DNA of 64,000 nt. It comes from SW132 sp038150125 (GTDB lineage Bacteria; Bacteroidota; Rhodothermia; Balneolales; Balneolaceae). This document shows, piece by piece, positions 44,064 through 53,206 of the stretch (positions are counted from its first letter, which is position 1; each line of letters begins with the position of its first letter). The DNA lies in contig NZ_JBBVMF010000009.1 in the NCBI RefSeq assembly GCF_038150125.1, positions 62,001 through 126,000 on the forward strand. Direction: 5' to 3'. The position numbers and the translations under genes are program-made. The notes beneath the pieces are model-generated. The model ran no database searches. It was not told the DNA's origin and was given only the letters and a program-made list of their open reading frames with translations.

Positions 44064-45605
44064 TTATTCATCGTGACTATTGTGGGATGCACTAAGTTCT
44101 GCAAGACGTTCTCCCGCTTCCTTTATTGGGATGGACACAGCACTTGCGCCTGCTTCCTGCATAATTTCAGCTTCTTCCTCACGCATTGTTAACACATAAA
44201 TCAGCCCTTTAAATCCAAGCGTGCGAAGTGTTCGTGTTGCATTGGCTTTTACCTCCTGGTTTCCCATTGCAACCATTACAGATTTAATTTTTTTGAGATC
44301 CAAATTTAACCATAGATCTGTATCCTGTATATCGCCATATACCACGCGGCGGCCTTCATTGATATTCCGTTCGATTCTTTCAGGGTCAATATCCATACCC
44401 ACAACCGGTTTGTGCTGTTCCTTGAGCTTGTCGTAGGCAGCGCGTCCGGCGTTTCCCATGCCGATGATCAGATATTCAGCTGAGCCCAGAGAGACCGTAT
44501 GGTGCTCCGGGTGTTTTACATCTCTTTCCCATCGCAGCAACCAAGTCTGCCATTTTTTCCATAAGGTCTCTTCATTCATCGAGATCGGAGCATTGACAGC
44601 GTATGAAATAGCCGTGAGCAGGCCGAGTATTACGATAACTTCCGCCGGAATATATCCACCTGAGACGGCAACAACACCCGCGATGAGCGTAAACTCGCTA
44701 TAAGCAGTAAGGGACACTGTTGCCAGGTAGGCGGTTCTTGCGCGCAGGCGAAATGCGATGAACAGAAAGTAGAACATGATCGATTTGAGGGGCAGTAATA
44801 ACAGGAATATGCCAACAAAAAGATATCCGGAGATTGTCGGGAACCCGGTAAGGCCCACTTCAAGGAAAAATCCAACCAGGAATGCCTCTTTTATACCCCA
44901 CATTTTTTTACCAATCTTATCAGCGCGTTCGTCCGAGGCCAGAAGCATCCCGGCAAGAAGCGCACCCAGTTCACCCGACAGGTTAAAATATTCAAACAGG
45001 TAGGCACCGCCCAGCGCCAGCCCAAGTCCCAGCAGCATCCATAACTCATCCTCGCCAACCTGACCCAGCAGCTTAATCAGAAGTGGCCTCAATAAAGGGA
45101 CTCCAAGAATGGCAATGCCCCAAAGTGAAGGGGCGCCGCCCCCGGTGTAGGCAATCAGTCCCAGGGCGACCAGGTCTTGTATTACGAGCACGCCAATAGC
45201 GGTACGCCCGTAAAATGCACCCAGCTCATTTCTGCGCTCAAGATTTTTTGCAGTAAGCACAGTACTTGAAAAGCTTAGGGTAATAGCAATAATAATTGCA
45301 GCTTCCAGGCCATATCCAAAAGCTAGGCAGATGGGTGTAAAAATAGCCGCTGATATGGCCATATGTGTCAGGCCGACACCCACAATATCAAACCGCAGAA
45401 TGTTTTTTAGCCGGATATGAAGGCCTACCGTGAAAAGCAGAAAGATTACGCCAAGGTGAGAGATCTCCTTCAGCATCTCCCCGGGTTGATAATTAAATGC
45501 GGAAAGTATCAGGCCCGCTGCAAGGTATCCTACTAATGGGGGCAGATGTATTCTCGAAACAGCAAATCCGAGTGCAAAAGCCGCACCAATCCAGATAATA
45601 TCCAT
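44064..45605 (-). CDS. CPA2-family cation:proton antiporter with TrkA-N domain
   Basis: A 513-residue membrane protein. About 12 membrane segments fill residues 1-350; motifs include GYLAAGLILS, HLGVIFLLFTVGL and SFSSTVLTAKNLE (half-helix region), and GELGALLAGMLLAS. A cytosolic Rossmann RCK/TrkA-N domain (GMGNAGRAAYDKL, DIDPERIE, GDIQD) follows at about 375-495 and would gate by NAD(H). It matches the KefB/YbaL group exchanging K+ or Na+ for H+. Co-transcribed with the DsbA-like gene; pairing of a redox protein with a Kef-type system is suggestive, but glutathione control is not shown. Confidence 0.9.
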   Translation of the reverse strand: MDIIWIGAAFALGFAVSRIHLPPLVGYLAAGLILSAFNYQPGEMLKEISHLGVIFLLFTVGLHIRLKNILRFDIVGVGLTHMAISAAIFTPICLAFGYGLEAAIIIAITLSFSSTVLTAKNLERRNELGAFYGRTAIGVLVIQDLVALGLIAYTGGGAPSLWGIAILGVPLLRPLLIKLLGQVGEDELWMLLGLGLALGGAYLFEYFNLSGELGALLAGMLLASDERADKIGKKMWGIKEAFLVGFFLEVGLTGFPTISGYLFVGIFLLLLPLKSIMFYFLFIAFRLRARTAYLATVSLTAYSEFTLIAGVVAVSGGYIPAEVIVILGLLTAISYAVNAPISMNEETLWKKWQTWLLRWERDVKHPEHHTVSLGSAEYLIIGMGNAGRAAYDKLKEQHKPVVGMDIDPERIERNINEGRRVVYGDIQDTDLWLNLDLKKIKSVMVAMGNQEVKANATRTLRTLGFKGLIYVLTMREEEAEIMQEAGASAVSIPIKEAGERLAELSASHNSHDE

Positions 45606-45910
45606 TTATGAAATAGTTTTGAGTTCGATTTGAAGATCTGTCAATCTACAAATAGTTTCTGCATCTGTCACATGTTGAATGAATTTCTTTCCATACACGG
45701 TTTTATCACGAATTATGTAGGGTCTCTCACCAGAGCTGTAAATTTGTGATGACATCTCAGAGCGGGACCGCAATCTATAACGGAGTCTTTGTGAATCTTT
45801 TGTTGGAGAACAGGCTATTTCAAAACTAATTAAGTGAATCGGATTCGGCAGGTTTGAAAATGATAAGGCGGCTCAATAGACTGCAAATGTGAGAAAAGAA
45901 AACCGGCACA

Positions 45911-45946
45911 GTAAAAAAAAAAGGGGTGAAAATCTCTTTTCACCCC
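45911..45946 (-). terminator. orphan minus-strand terminator
   Basis: Ten-base arms GGGGTGAAAA (45923-45932) and complement (45937-45946), loop four bases; on the minus strand a ten-T run follows. There is no minus-strand gene directly upstream (between it and the plus-strand peptidase start), so the transcript it ends is unannotated. A 6-bp hairpin GAGGAT/ATCCTC at about 45976-45996 lies just before it. Confidence 0.8.
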
Positions 45947-45999
45947 CTCGTTTTGATCACCCCGAAAGCCAAATCGAGGATTCTCAAACCGATCCTCAT
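45940..45999 (-). ncRNA. possible small RNA or 19-codon ORF ending in the orphan terminator
   Basis: On the minus strand an ATG at 45999 opens a 19-residue frame (MRIGLRILDLAFGVIKTRG) whose TGA lies in the terminator stem. It also covers the GAGGAT/ATCCTC hairpin. Either a small RNA of 60-300 bases starting in the intergenic space or a small peptide gene. Neither has family support. Confidence 0.3.
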
Positions 46000-46257
46000 G
46001 AACTTGTAAATGTTATCAGCCTTCCCGGTTGAAATCTTAAGTAAGGAGCTGAATTTTTTTTAAGATTGGGTCGGGTAGACGTAGATGCGATTACTCAATT
46101 GTGTCTGTATAGTGACAACATTGTTATGGTAGATGCACCGTATGTAAAATAAAGCCATAATCAATATTTGATAGCTCAGCCAATCAATCTGAATTGACAG
46201 TAACCCCGCTTTTCACGTACTTCTATAACATTTCAACCGCCATGAAATTTGCTCGCT

Positions 46258-48795
46258 ATGTCCATTTCAAAATTCTTTGGTTTTTACGCCTGTCTGATGA
46301 TTGTTACGCTTTCAGTTGTGCCCGATGCTATACTGGCTCAATCCAAGCCGAACTATAGCGACGATTACATTACTCCTCCCGAATCAATCGCTGAAGAAAT
46401 CCTTGCGCCGCGGCATGAGCATGTGACCTTAAATAATTTAAGTCCGAACGGCGGCTATTTTCTTAACCGCATCGAAAGCGGATTGCCTCAGCTTTCAAAG
46501 CTGGCAAAACCCTGGTACAATATTGCCGGGCTTCAGATTGATCACCGGGCAAACCGCAATCGCTCAATGACTATAGATGATCCAGTTATTGGTCTCGAAT
46601 TGATCGATTCACGCACAGGAGAATCACGCCGGCTAAGTACGCCGAGAACAGCCACCATAACGGATGTAAGCTGGTCGCCCGCCGGGGATAAACTCGCGTA
46701 TTTTGCACACTACAACCGGGCAACCCACATTTATGTTGCGACCCTTGAGTCGGGCCAGTCAGAACGCTTAACAACGCTGCCTGCTCTCGCAACACTTGTT
46801 ACCTCATTTGAGTGGGCCGGAGACGGGCAGTCGATCCTTACAGTACTTTTACCGGAAGAAAGAGGAGCTGAGCCGCGCCGCCCGCAAACACCAAATGCAA
46901 TCACGGTTAGAACAACCACGCCAGAAGAAAACCGGCTTCGAACTTACCAGTCATTGCTAACAGACAGGCACGATGCAAATCTACTTGAATATTTCGTGAC
47001 AGGTCAGCTTGCCAAAATTAATGTTGAAACGAAGGTTGTTCAGCATATCGGAAATCCATCTATGATTCGGCGTTTTGATACGTCACCGGATGGAGACCAT
47101 TTGATTGTGCAAACCATGAAACGGCCTTTTTCATACATTGTACCGGTATCCCGGTTTGGATGGACTGAAGAAATTTGGGATCTGAATGGAAATGTGCTCA
47201 CAGAACTGCGTACGTCTGACCACCGCCTTGGGGTACCCGACGCCGAAGAGGTTGAAGATTATGGACGTCGCGATATCAAGTGGCGGCCCGATGGAAATGG
47301 GCTGAGCTTGCTGCTGAAAAGTGATGCTGGCAAAGATGAAGAAGAAAGTGATTCTGGTGACAATGGAGACGATGACACCAGGGAGAATTCTGAACCGAAT
47401 GAGGACGACGATGCGACCGACCGCGTGATTCAATGGGTGCCTCCATTTGGCGAAAATGATCAGTCGATAGTATACGAAACTGATAGCGAAATGGATGACG
47501 TGATGTATAACGACGATTCAGATATTCTGTTTATCACTGAACGAGGCAGCGAAAATGAAAAACTTTACGCTGTTTTTATGGATGAACCTGACAGCACCTA
47601 CACTATTTTCGATTATGAAAGATCGGAGTTTTACGAAGATCCCGGAAATGTGATGAGAACCGGTGGTGATCTCGGGGAATATGTAGTTCGGGTGTCGCCA
47701 AACGGGGAGAATGTTTACCTGGATGGGACAGAGTATTTTGAGGACTTTGAAGAAAATGCTCCGCGGCCTTTTGTTGATGAAGTGAATATAAGGTCGGGAG
47801 AAACGACACGAATTTTCCAAAGCTCACCGGATGTCTATGAAGAAGTGGCGTCAGTTCTGGACGACGAATTGAATCTGCTAATGCTGGAGCGGGAAACTCC
47901 CACAATGATTCCAAATTCCTGGCTGTACAACCGGGAAACGGAAGAGATGGAGCAGCTCACAGTAAATAGTGATCCCAACAGTGAAGTAACCCAGGCACAG
48001 CGTGACCGTTTTAAGGTGAAACGGGCTGATGGGTTTGAGTTTTGGATGGAGGTTATAATGCCTCAGGACTGGAATGGAGAGCCGCTCCCGGGACTGATAT
48101 GGCACTACCCGCGCGAGGTGGATGACCAGGAAGATTATGATGAAGGCGTGCGGGACTACAACAAAAATCGGTACCCCCGAATTTATGCACGATCATCTGA
48201 TATAATGATTAAAGAGGGCTATGCGGTTTTGCAGCCAGACTGGCCCATCGCCGGTGACAGGGGCTCTTCCAATGATAATTTTGTGTGGAGTATCGTTCAA
48301 AACAGCACGGCAGTGATCGACAGTGCCGAAGCCCGTGGTTACATCGACCGGCATAAAATGGCGATTGGCGGACATAGTTACGGAGCATTCGGGACATCGA
48401 ATGCCATGATTCACACCAGTTTTTTTAAAGCCGGTATCGCCGGCGCCGGAAACTACAACCGTACGCTCACGCCGCTGGGTTTCCAGAGAGAGCCGAATGA
48501 TTTGTGGCGGGGTCTGGATAAGTATGTTCAGATGTCCCCGATTTTTTGGGCCGACCGCCTCAACGGCGCCCTGCTGATGTATCATAGCGAGGCAGATCAG
48601 AATGTGGGAACCTGGCCAACCAATTCACGCCGGATGTTTCATGCGCTGAATGGCATCGGGAAAGATGCGGCGCTTTATATGTACCCGCATGAGGGGCACG
48701 GGCCAGATGCCGAGCAAACACTGCTCGACTTATGGACGCGCTGGGTAGACTGGCTGGATTATTACGTGAAAGAGAATGGGGCAGTGGAGGAGTAG
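46258..48795 (+). CDS. secreted S9 family peptidase (prolyl-oligopeptidase-like)
   Basis: An 845-residue exported peptidase. ATG at 46258 is chosen; TTG at 46249 is in frame, and an ATG at 46241 is in a different frame that closes early. Signal segment FYACLMIVTLSVVPDAILAQ. Beta-propeller strands start near residue 100 (ITDVSWSPAGDKLAYF). An Asp/Glu-rich insert at about residues 358-392 (DEEESDSGDNGDDDTREN...) is unusual. C-terminal hydrolase domain: GGHSYGAFGT nucleophile, SEADQNVGT acid and YPHEGHGP His. It is larger than the S9 gene at 35097. An extracellular peptide-cleaving role is likely. Confidence 0.88.
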   Translation: MSISKFFGFYACLMIVTLSVVPDAILAQSKPNYSDDYITPPESIAEEILAPRHEHVTLNNLSPNGGYFLNRIESGLPQLSKLAKPWYNIAGLQIDHRANRNRSMTIDDPVIGLELIDSRTGESRRLSTPRTATITDVSWSPAGDKLAYFAHYNRATHIYVATLESGQSERLTTLPALATLVTSFEWAGDGQSILTVLLPEERGAEPRRPQTPNAITVRTTTPEENRLRTYQSLLTDRHDANLLEYFVTGQLAKINVETKVVQHIGNPSMIRRFDTSPDGDHLIVQTMKRPFSYIVPVSRFGWTEEIWDLNGNVLTELRTSDHRLGVPDAEEVEDYGRRDIKWRPDGNGLSLLLKSDAGKDEEESDSGDNGDDDTRENSEPNEDDDATDRVIQWVPPFGENDQSIVYETDSEMDDVMYNDDSDILFITERGSENEKLYAVFMDEPDSTYTIFDYERSEFYEDPGNVMRTGGDLGEYVVRVSPNGENVYLDGTEYFEDFEENAPRPFVDEVNIRSGETTRIFQSSPDVYEEVASVLDDELNLLMLERETPTMIPNSWLYNRETEEMEQLTVNSDPNSEVTQAQRDRFKVKRADGFEFWMEVIMPQDWNGEPLPGLIWHYPREVDDQEDYDEGVRDYNKNRYPRIYARSSDIMIKEGYAVLQPDWPIAGDRGSSNDNFVWSIVQNSTAVIDSAEARGYIDRHKMAIGGHSYGAFGTSNAMIHTSFFKAGIAGAGNYNRTLTPLGFQREPNDLWRGLDKYVQMSPIFWADRLNGALLMYHSEADQNVGTWPTNSRRMFHALNGIGKDAALYMYPHEGHGPDAEQTLLDLWTRWVDWLDYYVKENGAVEE

Positions 48796-49325
48796 CCTTT
48801 TATTTCGAGGCTAAGGTAAGACGATCGGAAATCGCTACATGGTTACGTCTTATACATCGTTAAATCATTCTTCGGGATGCATGGGATAAAACATGGCATG
48901 TCTCGTGCTATCCAGGCATTCAGTTACATCGGGTAGCTATGAGGAGAGTGAGACTGAAGTTGCAATATCAAGACATGCTATGTTTAGGGATCAAGGCCTG
49001 ACAGCGCCGGGAAGCTTATGTTTTGTTTAAAGACATCATCCGCGGATTCCGTTTCTAAAAAAAATTTGAATAGAAACCGAGCTTTATTCAATAAGAAAAC
49101 ATGGCATGTCTCTTGCCGTTCGGTCATATAGTTTCTTCAATGAGCTTTGATGTGAAATCGGGCTTTAGGGATAAATAACTGATCATAGCCACCACAAGAC
49201 ATAGCATGTCTGATCAACGGATACAGAATTGCGTTTTTAATCATTGGCTAACTACTCAGAAGTTTCCTGGATCTGCAAAGAGACATGCCATGTCTAACTC
49301 CGGGGAACTTTTTGCGGCCCATACA
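48796..49325. other. intergenic region carrying a cluster of palindromes
   Basis: 0.53 kb between convergent genes, no ORF of interest. Holds five palindromes spaced about 80-126 bases apart (see repeat entry). Confidence 0.6.
48889..49295. repeat. five copies of a 15-nt palindrome, RRACATRSCATGTYT
   Basis: Centres at about 48896, 48978, 49104, 49204 and 49288. Forms: AAACATGGCATGTCT (twice), AGACATGCTATGTTT, AGACATAGCATGTCT, AGACATGCCATGTCT. The copies alternate in orientation (+ - + - -) when an extension CTC-nTGC is used to set direction. Spacing is 82, 126, 100 and 84 bases with no similarity in between, so this is not a CRISPR. Reminiscent of hairpin repeats of the GTAGAGACG...CGTCTCTAC kind. 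A multi-site regulator-binding region is the other reading. Confidence 0.8.
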
Positions 49326-49883
49326 TTATCCAAAAATGTCGTCTGCAGCGAGCGTAAGTTTTTCTAAAACCACAGAGGAAAAGTTTTGATTACCGCTGAT
49401 GGTTGCACGGAGGTGAAAGGAGTTCTCTTTCAGCACGAACTGTTCAATTGTTTTCTCTGATGGATCAACAATCCAGTACTCTTTTACCTTATGCTTTTCA
49501 TAGAGAGCCATCTTTTTCTGCCGGTCGATTGTTTCGGTGTTCTCGGACAGGACTTCCACGATAAAATCAGGAGCATCTACAATATTTTTTTTGGTGATGA
49601 TATTCAGTCGTTCCTGTGCCACATAAACCAGGTCGGGCTGGACGACGTTGGTCATTGAGAGAATAACATCAATGGGAGCAATCAGAATTTCACCGCTGCG
49701 GTTGTCATTGACAAATGGATCAATAAGTCGAAATAAATTTAAAAGAACCCGCTGGTGCACGGTGGTAGGTGCAGGTGTCATATACAATTCCCCCTCAATG
49801 ATTTGATGTTGTTTACCATCATCCGGCAGGTGCCGGTAATCATCGTATGTTGTTAACCGTGATGTTGTGGTTGTTGCAGACAT
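49326..49883 (-). CDS. Uma2-family PD-(D/E)XK nuclease-fold protein
   Basis: A 185-residue protein. VVQPDLVYV, PDFIVEVLSENTETIDRQKK and YEKHKVKEYWIVDP reproduce the PD...ExK core of Uma2 (DUF820), families abundant in cyanobacteria and Bacteroidota. Nuclease activity is inferred; no function is established. It is downstream-adjacent to the palindrome cluster and has no partner gene. Confidence 0.85.
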   Translation of the reverse strand: MSATTTTSRLTTYDDYRHLPDDGKQHQIIEGELYMTPAPTTVHQRVLLNLFRLIDPFVNDNRSGEILIAPIDVILSMTNVVQPDLVYVAQERLNIITKKNIVDAPDFIVEVLSENTETIDRQKKMALYEKHKVKEYWIVDPSEKTIEQFVLKENSFHLRATISGNQNFSSVVLEKLTLAADDIFG

Positions 49884-49989
49884 ATTCCTCTTGTTTACAT
49901 ATTAACATACATTTTAGAGACAAAGAGGTTAAAAATCAACCGATACAGTGTGTCACCTGTACGGGGTTTATCACCGGAAAAGTATTCCG

Positions 49990-52227
49990 TCAGCTTTCGT
50001 CAAACTCATCTTGCTGCAACAGAACTTCGCCGTACGAAATATCCTCTCCTGCCAAAACCATAACTGTTGTTGGGAGCCCTTCAAGCCGCTTCTGAATATT
50101 CTGATAGTAGTCAACAAAATTTTCATCGGGAGTGGCCATGCCCAGGAAGATAAGATCTGCATCTTTTGATGAATCATGAAGAACGTCGGTAAATGATCGG
50201 CCGTTTGCCACGATAACCTCTGAGGTTGCCCCGGTTCGAAGCTTAGCAGTAATCCGACTCAGATTTTGGCGCGCATCTTCTGCGGCCCGTTCGTCAGGCA
50301 CCATCATTTTGATGGTTACATCAGCATTCCACCAGCTGCGGCTGCTTTGGAGTAAATAGGCGAGAATCATCATCAAACCGCCATTCCCTTTCAATCCACC
50401 CCACCACAGATCAATTTTCTGTTTGTTTCGGAAAATATTCTCGTCATTGTCATGAATAATAACCGTGTTGCGCTTCTGCTCATAAAAGTGGGCAATCATT
50501 TCGCAATACTTTTCACGGATCTCTTCGTTTTCACTATCGCCAAGAATGATGGTGTTCGGAACGAGAGATCCCAGGCCATACGACTTCACAAGATCTTCTG
50601 CACCCTGAAAGGTGTCTTTAGCTGAAATAACCCGAACGAGTCCCTGGATGCTTCGTTTGGATAGAAAATCTCTGATATTATCTTCCATATTTTTCTGGCG
50701 AAGCGGCGCTATATTATCACTGGTCAGAACGGTCGCAATCGTTAGAATTCCGCGGTTGTGTGTGATGGAGTTCGCAAATTCAATCAGGTGCCATCGTTTC
50801 GTTGGGGCACCGGATAGTACCAACGGGTTGGGGCGCCAGGTTTTGGCTTCTTTTTCTTCCGTGATTCTCATCAGCCCGAAGCGGATGAGTGCCATCCATA
50901 AGCCTTTGCCTACATCGCCCCAAGCAGATTTCATTTCGCGCTGTTTTAGCCACAGAAAGATTGCGGCAATAAAGATGAACGCGAGTATTGTGGCTAAAGT
51001 ATTGATTAAAAACATGACCGCAAGGCATCCAACCGCGCCAAGAATGGAAAAGCTCCAGTGAACTTGAAATTCCGGACGAAAGGATGGACTGTCGAGAAGC
51101 CGTTCTATGCCGGCTGCCGCGTTGAGAACACCGTAAGTTGTCAGGAAAAACATAGTCAGTACCGGCGCAATGATGTTCAGATTACCGAGGTAAACAGCAG
51201 CCAGGGCTACAACCATTGTTAAAAGTGTTCCCAGGCGCGGAGAATCGTCTTCGCCGTCGCCACGGCCGAGCCATTGCAGCCACCGTGGCAAAATACCGTC
51301 CCTGGCAAGCGCCTGAAGTACGCGGGGTGCACCAAGAACACTTCCCACGGCACTCGACAGCGTAGCGCCCCAAACGCCGATTAAAATAGCATCACCCCAC
51401 CAGGCAATTTTCCGCATAATCAGCGGGTCTTCAATAAGTGTGAGGGCATCCGCTCTGTTAGCCAAAATGATAGGGAGAACCATGTAGACCACGTAGCCCA
51501 CACCGATCGCGTAAAATGTTCCTTTGGGGATAGATTTCGAGGGATTTGCAAGATCGCCCGACATGTTTACTCCGGCCATGATACCCGTTACGGCAGGGAA
51601 AAAGACGGCAAACACAACCCAAAACCCTTCAGAATTCCGGTCAGCCGCACCCCACATTTCAATGTCTGACTGCTCCACGGGGCTCCCGAAAATGAGCGAA
51701 ACCAGCGAGATTGCAATGCCGAACATGATAAAGTATTGCGCCCTGATGGCAACTTTGGCTGAAATCATGGCCAGAACCGCCACGCCAACGGTCGTGACCA
51801 TTCCCACCGTTTTGAAATCGAGCGATGGGAAAACTCCCACAACACTTTCGGCAAAACCGACGGTATAGAGTGCAACCGATAAAGCCAGGGCAATATAAAG
51901 AGGAATCCCAATGGCGCCGCCCGGTTCAATACCGAGCGAACGGCTAATCATATAATAGGCACCGCCAATTCGTACCCGCTGATCGGTAGCTATTGCGGAA
52001 ATGGATAGCGCCGTTAAAAAGGTGATAGCAGTGGCGAGTGTGACAATTAACAGGGTGCCGATGAGGCCTACATTTCCCACAACCCAGCCAAATCGCAGGT
52101 ACATAATAACGCCAAGGATGGTAAGAATAGACGGTGTAAACACCCCGCCGAACGTGCCCAGACCATCTTTTGAAGGCTTTATTACGTATTCCTGGTCAGG
52201 GGCTTTTTTGCGAAACGGATTTTTCAT
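49990..52227 (-). CDS. SLC12-like cation-chloride cotransporter / amino-acid permease
   Basis: A 745-residue membrane protein. The N-terminal 430 residues form about 12 membrane segments of the APC superfamily: TFGGVFTPSILTILGVIMYLRFGWVVGN is the SLC12 signature. A cytosolic domain (about 470-745) resembles the SLC12 C-terminal region and a USP-like fold (HDNDENIFRNKQKIDLWWGG, MMVPDERAAEDARQNLS). Na/K/Cl or amino-acid cotransport is likely; ion specificity not decided. The gene has no operon partner. Confidence 0.85.
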   Translation of the reverse strand: MKNPFRKKAPDQEYVIKPSKDGLGTFGGVFTPSILTILGVIMYLRFGWVVGNVGLIGTLLIVTLATAITFLTALSISAIATDQRVRIGGAYYMISRSLGIEPGGAIGIPLYIALALSVALYTVGFAESVVGVFPSLDFKTVGMVTTVGVAVLAMISAKVAIRAQYFIMFGIAISLVSLIFGSPVEQSDIEMWGAADRNSEGFWVVFAVFFPAVTGIMAGVNMSGDLANPSKSIPKGTFYAIGVGYVVYMVLPIILANRADALTLIEDPLIMRKIAWWGDAILIGVWGATLSSAVGSVLGAPRVLQALARDGILPRWLQWLGRGDGEDDSPRLGTLLTMVVALAAVYLGNLNIIAPVLTMFFLTTYGVLNAAAGIERLLDSPSFRPEFQVHWSFSILGAVGCLAVMFLINTLATILAFIFIAAIFLWLKQREMKSAWGDVGKGLWMALIRFGLMRITEEKEAKTWRPNPLVLSGAPTKRWHLIEFANSITHNRGILTIATVLTSDNIAPLRQKNMEDNIRDFLSKRSIQGLVRVISAKDTFQGAEDLVKSYGLGSLVPNTIILGDSENEEIREKYCEMIAHFYEQKRNTVIIHDNDENIFRNKQKIDLWWGGLKGNGGLMMILAYLLQSSRSWWNADVTIKMMVPDERAAEDARQNLSRITAKLRTGATSEVIVANGRSFTDVLHDSSKDADLIFLGMATPDENFVDYYQNIQKRLEGLPTTVMVLAGEDISYGEVLLQQDEFDES

Positions 52228-52419
52228 CTACTGTATTTGGATCTGGAAAAGTGGAATAGAATTTATTGCAAATGATTTTCAGGACTGCAATGATAAGCAT
52301 TAAATAGCGGAGTTGACGAGTTAAAAAGAGATTTATGCTATTTAAGTGTCTCTGATGGGGATGTAACGATCAGTATTAGCTTTTCGCAGTGCAAGCAAGC
52401 AATTTATAAATCTTGCAGA

Positions 52420-52452
52420 AATAAAAAACCCCCCGCCTTTTAAGAACGGGGG
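52420..52452 (-). terminator. terminator of the outer-membrane protein gene
   Basis: Six-base stem CCCCCG/CGGGGG with 11-base loop; on the minus strand a T-run follows (AAAAAA on plus). It lies 36 bases after the stop at 52489. Confidence 0.82.
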
Positions 52453-52488
52453 ATTAAAGAATGATGCTAATACTTTCGATTACTAATT

Positions 52489-53163
52489 TTAAAACACGAT
52501 GGAAGAAGAAAATCCCAATCCGGTCTCTCTTTCGTTTGGATAAAAATTAAGGGAGGGTGAAATGAGCAGGGTAACAGTTTTACTGAGCCTGAGATCCATC
52601 AACAATTCCGCTCCTATTATGACGCCTACATCTACTTGTGTCCTTTCTGAAGCTGTAGGGGAATAAGGCCCGGAATATGATTCAGTTTTAATTGTTGAGA
52701 GTGTATAGCCGGCAGAAATCCGAGGGCGTATATTACTTCCCTGTTCATTTTGAAATAACCCTTTTGAGACACCGGTACCAAGCATCAGCATGATTCCATG
52801 CGTATTATGAATTTTGGTAATACCAAATCCTGTCATTACCTCACCTGTAAACAATTGGTTCTCATCTTGTTCTTTTGCAGGAAAAAAGGTCAGCAACACA
52901 CTCCCGGAGGCTGCCTTGAATTCATTATAGTCCCGGGTCTCTTCAACAGTTGTGCTTGTACCTGAAAAAGCCACATCCATGTTTTTATCGATGGAAAACC
53001 CGACTGTTAAAGCGGATGCGGGTTGCCCCATAAATGAGGTGTACTGATATTGCAGGCCAATACCACTTGACTTTTCACCCATAAACAAAGTTTGAGAATA
53101 AGCCGATGAGGTTATAAATAAAATCGAAATGAAGAGTATAAAGGCCCGTAGTGTAATCAACAT
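52489..53163 (-). CDS. outer-membrane beta-barrel protein, small
   Basis: A 224-residue exported protein: signal peptide to about residue 23 (SSAYSQ), then alternating strands (SGIGLQYQYTSFMGQ, MDVAFSGTSTTVEE, RISAGYTLSTIK, VTLLISPSLNFYP), ending in VF after GFSSSI. It is the layout of an eight-stranded OmpA/OmpW-like barrel; no specific family is recognised. It lies 43 bases downstream of cstA; it could be co-transcribed with it. Confidence 0.78.
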   Translation of the reverse strand: MLITLRAFILFISILFITSSAYSQTLFMGEKSSGIGLQYQYTSFMGQPASALTVGFSIDKNMDVAFSGTSTTVEETRDYNEFKAASGSVLLTFFPAKEQDENQLFTGEVMTGFGITKIHNTHGIMLMLGTGVSKGLFQNEQGSNIRPRISAGYTLSTIKTESYSGPYSPTASERTQVDVGVIIGAELLMDLRLSKTVTLLISPSLNFYPNERETGLGFSSSIVF

Positions 53164-53206
53164 TTCGTGTATAGTTCATGAAGGTTTAATAAAATGTGTA
53201 CGGCAC

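Larger units (their letters stand above)
45606..46257. other. intergenic region of 0.65 kb between divergent genes
   Basis: Contains the promoters of both neighbours and, unexpectedly, a strong minus-strand terminator at 45911-45946 preceded by a small hairpin. No protein family is seen. Confidence 0.5.

Noticed and set aside
46241..46372. ATG at 46241 as start of the S9 peptidase gene
   Set aside because: It is in another frame and closes at a TAG before position 46400; the signal peptide is in the frame of 46258.
48889..49295. CRISPR array
   Set aside because: The repeats are short (15 nt), spacing varies from 82 to 126, orientation alternates, and no cas genes are near.
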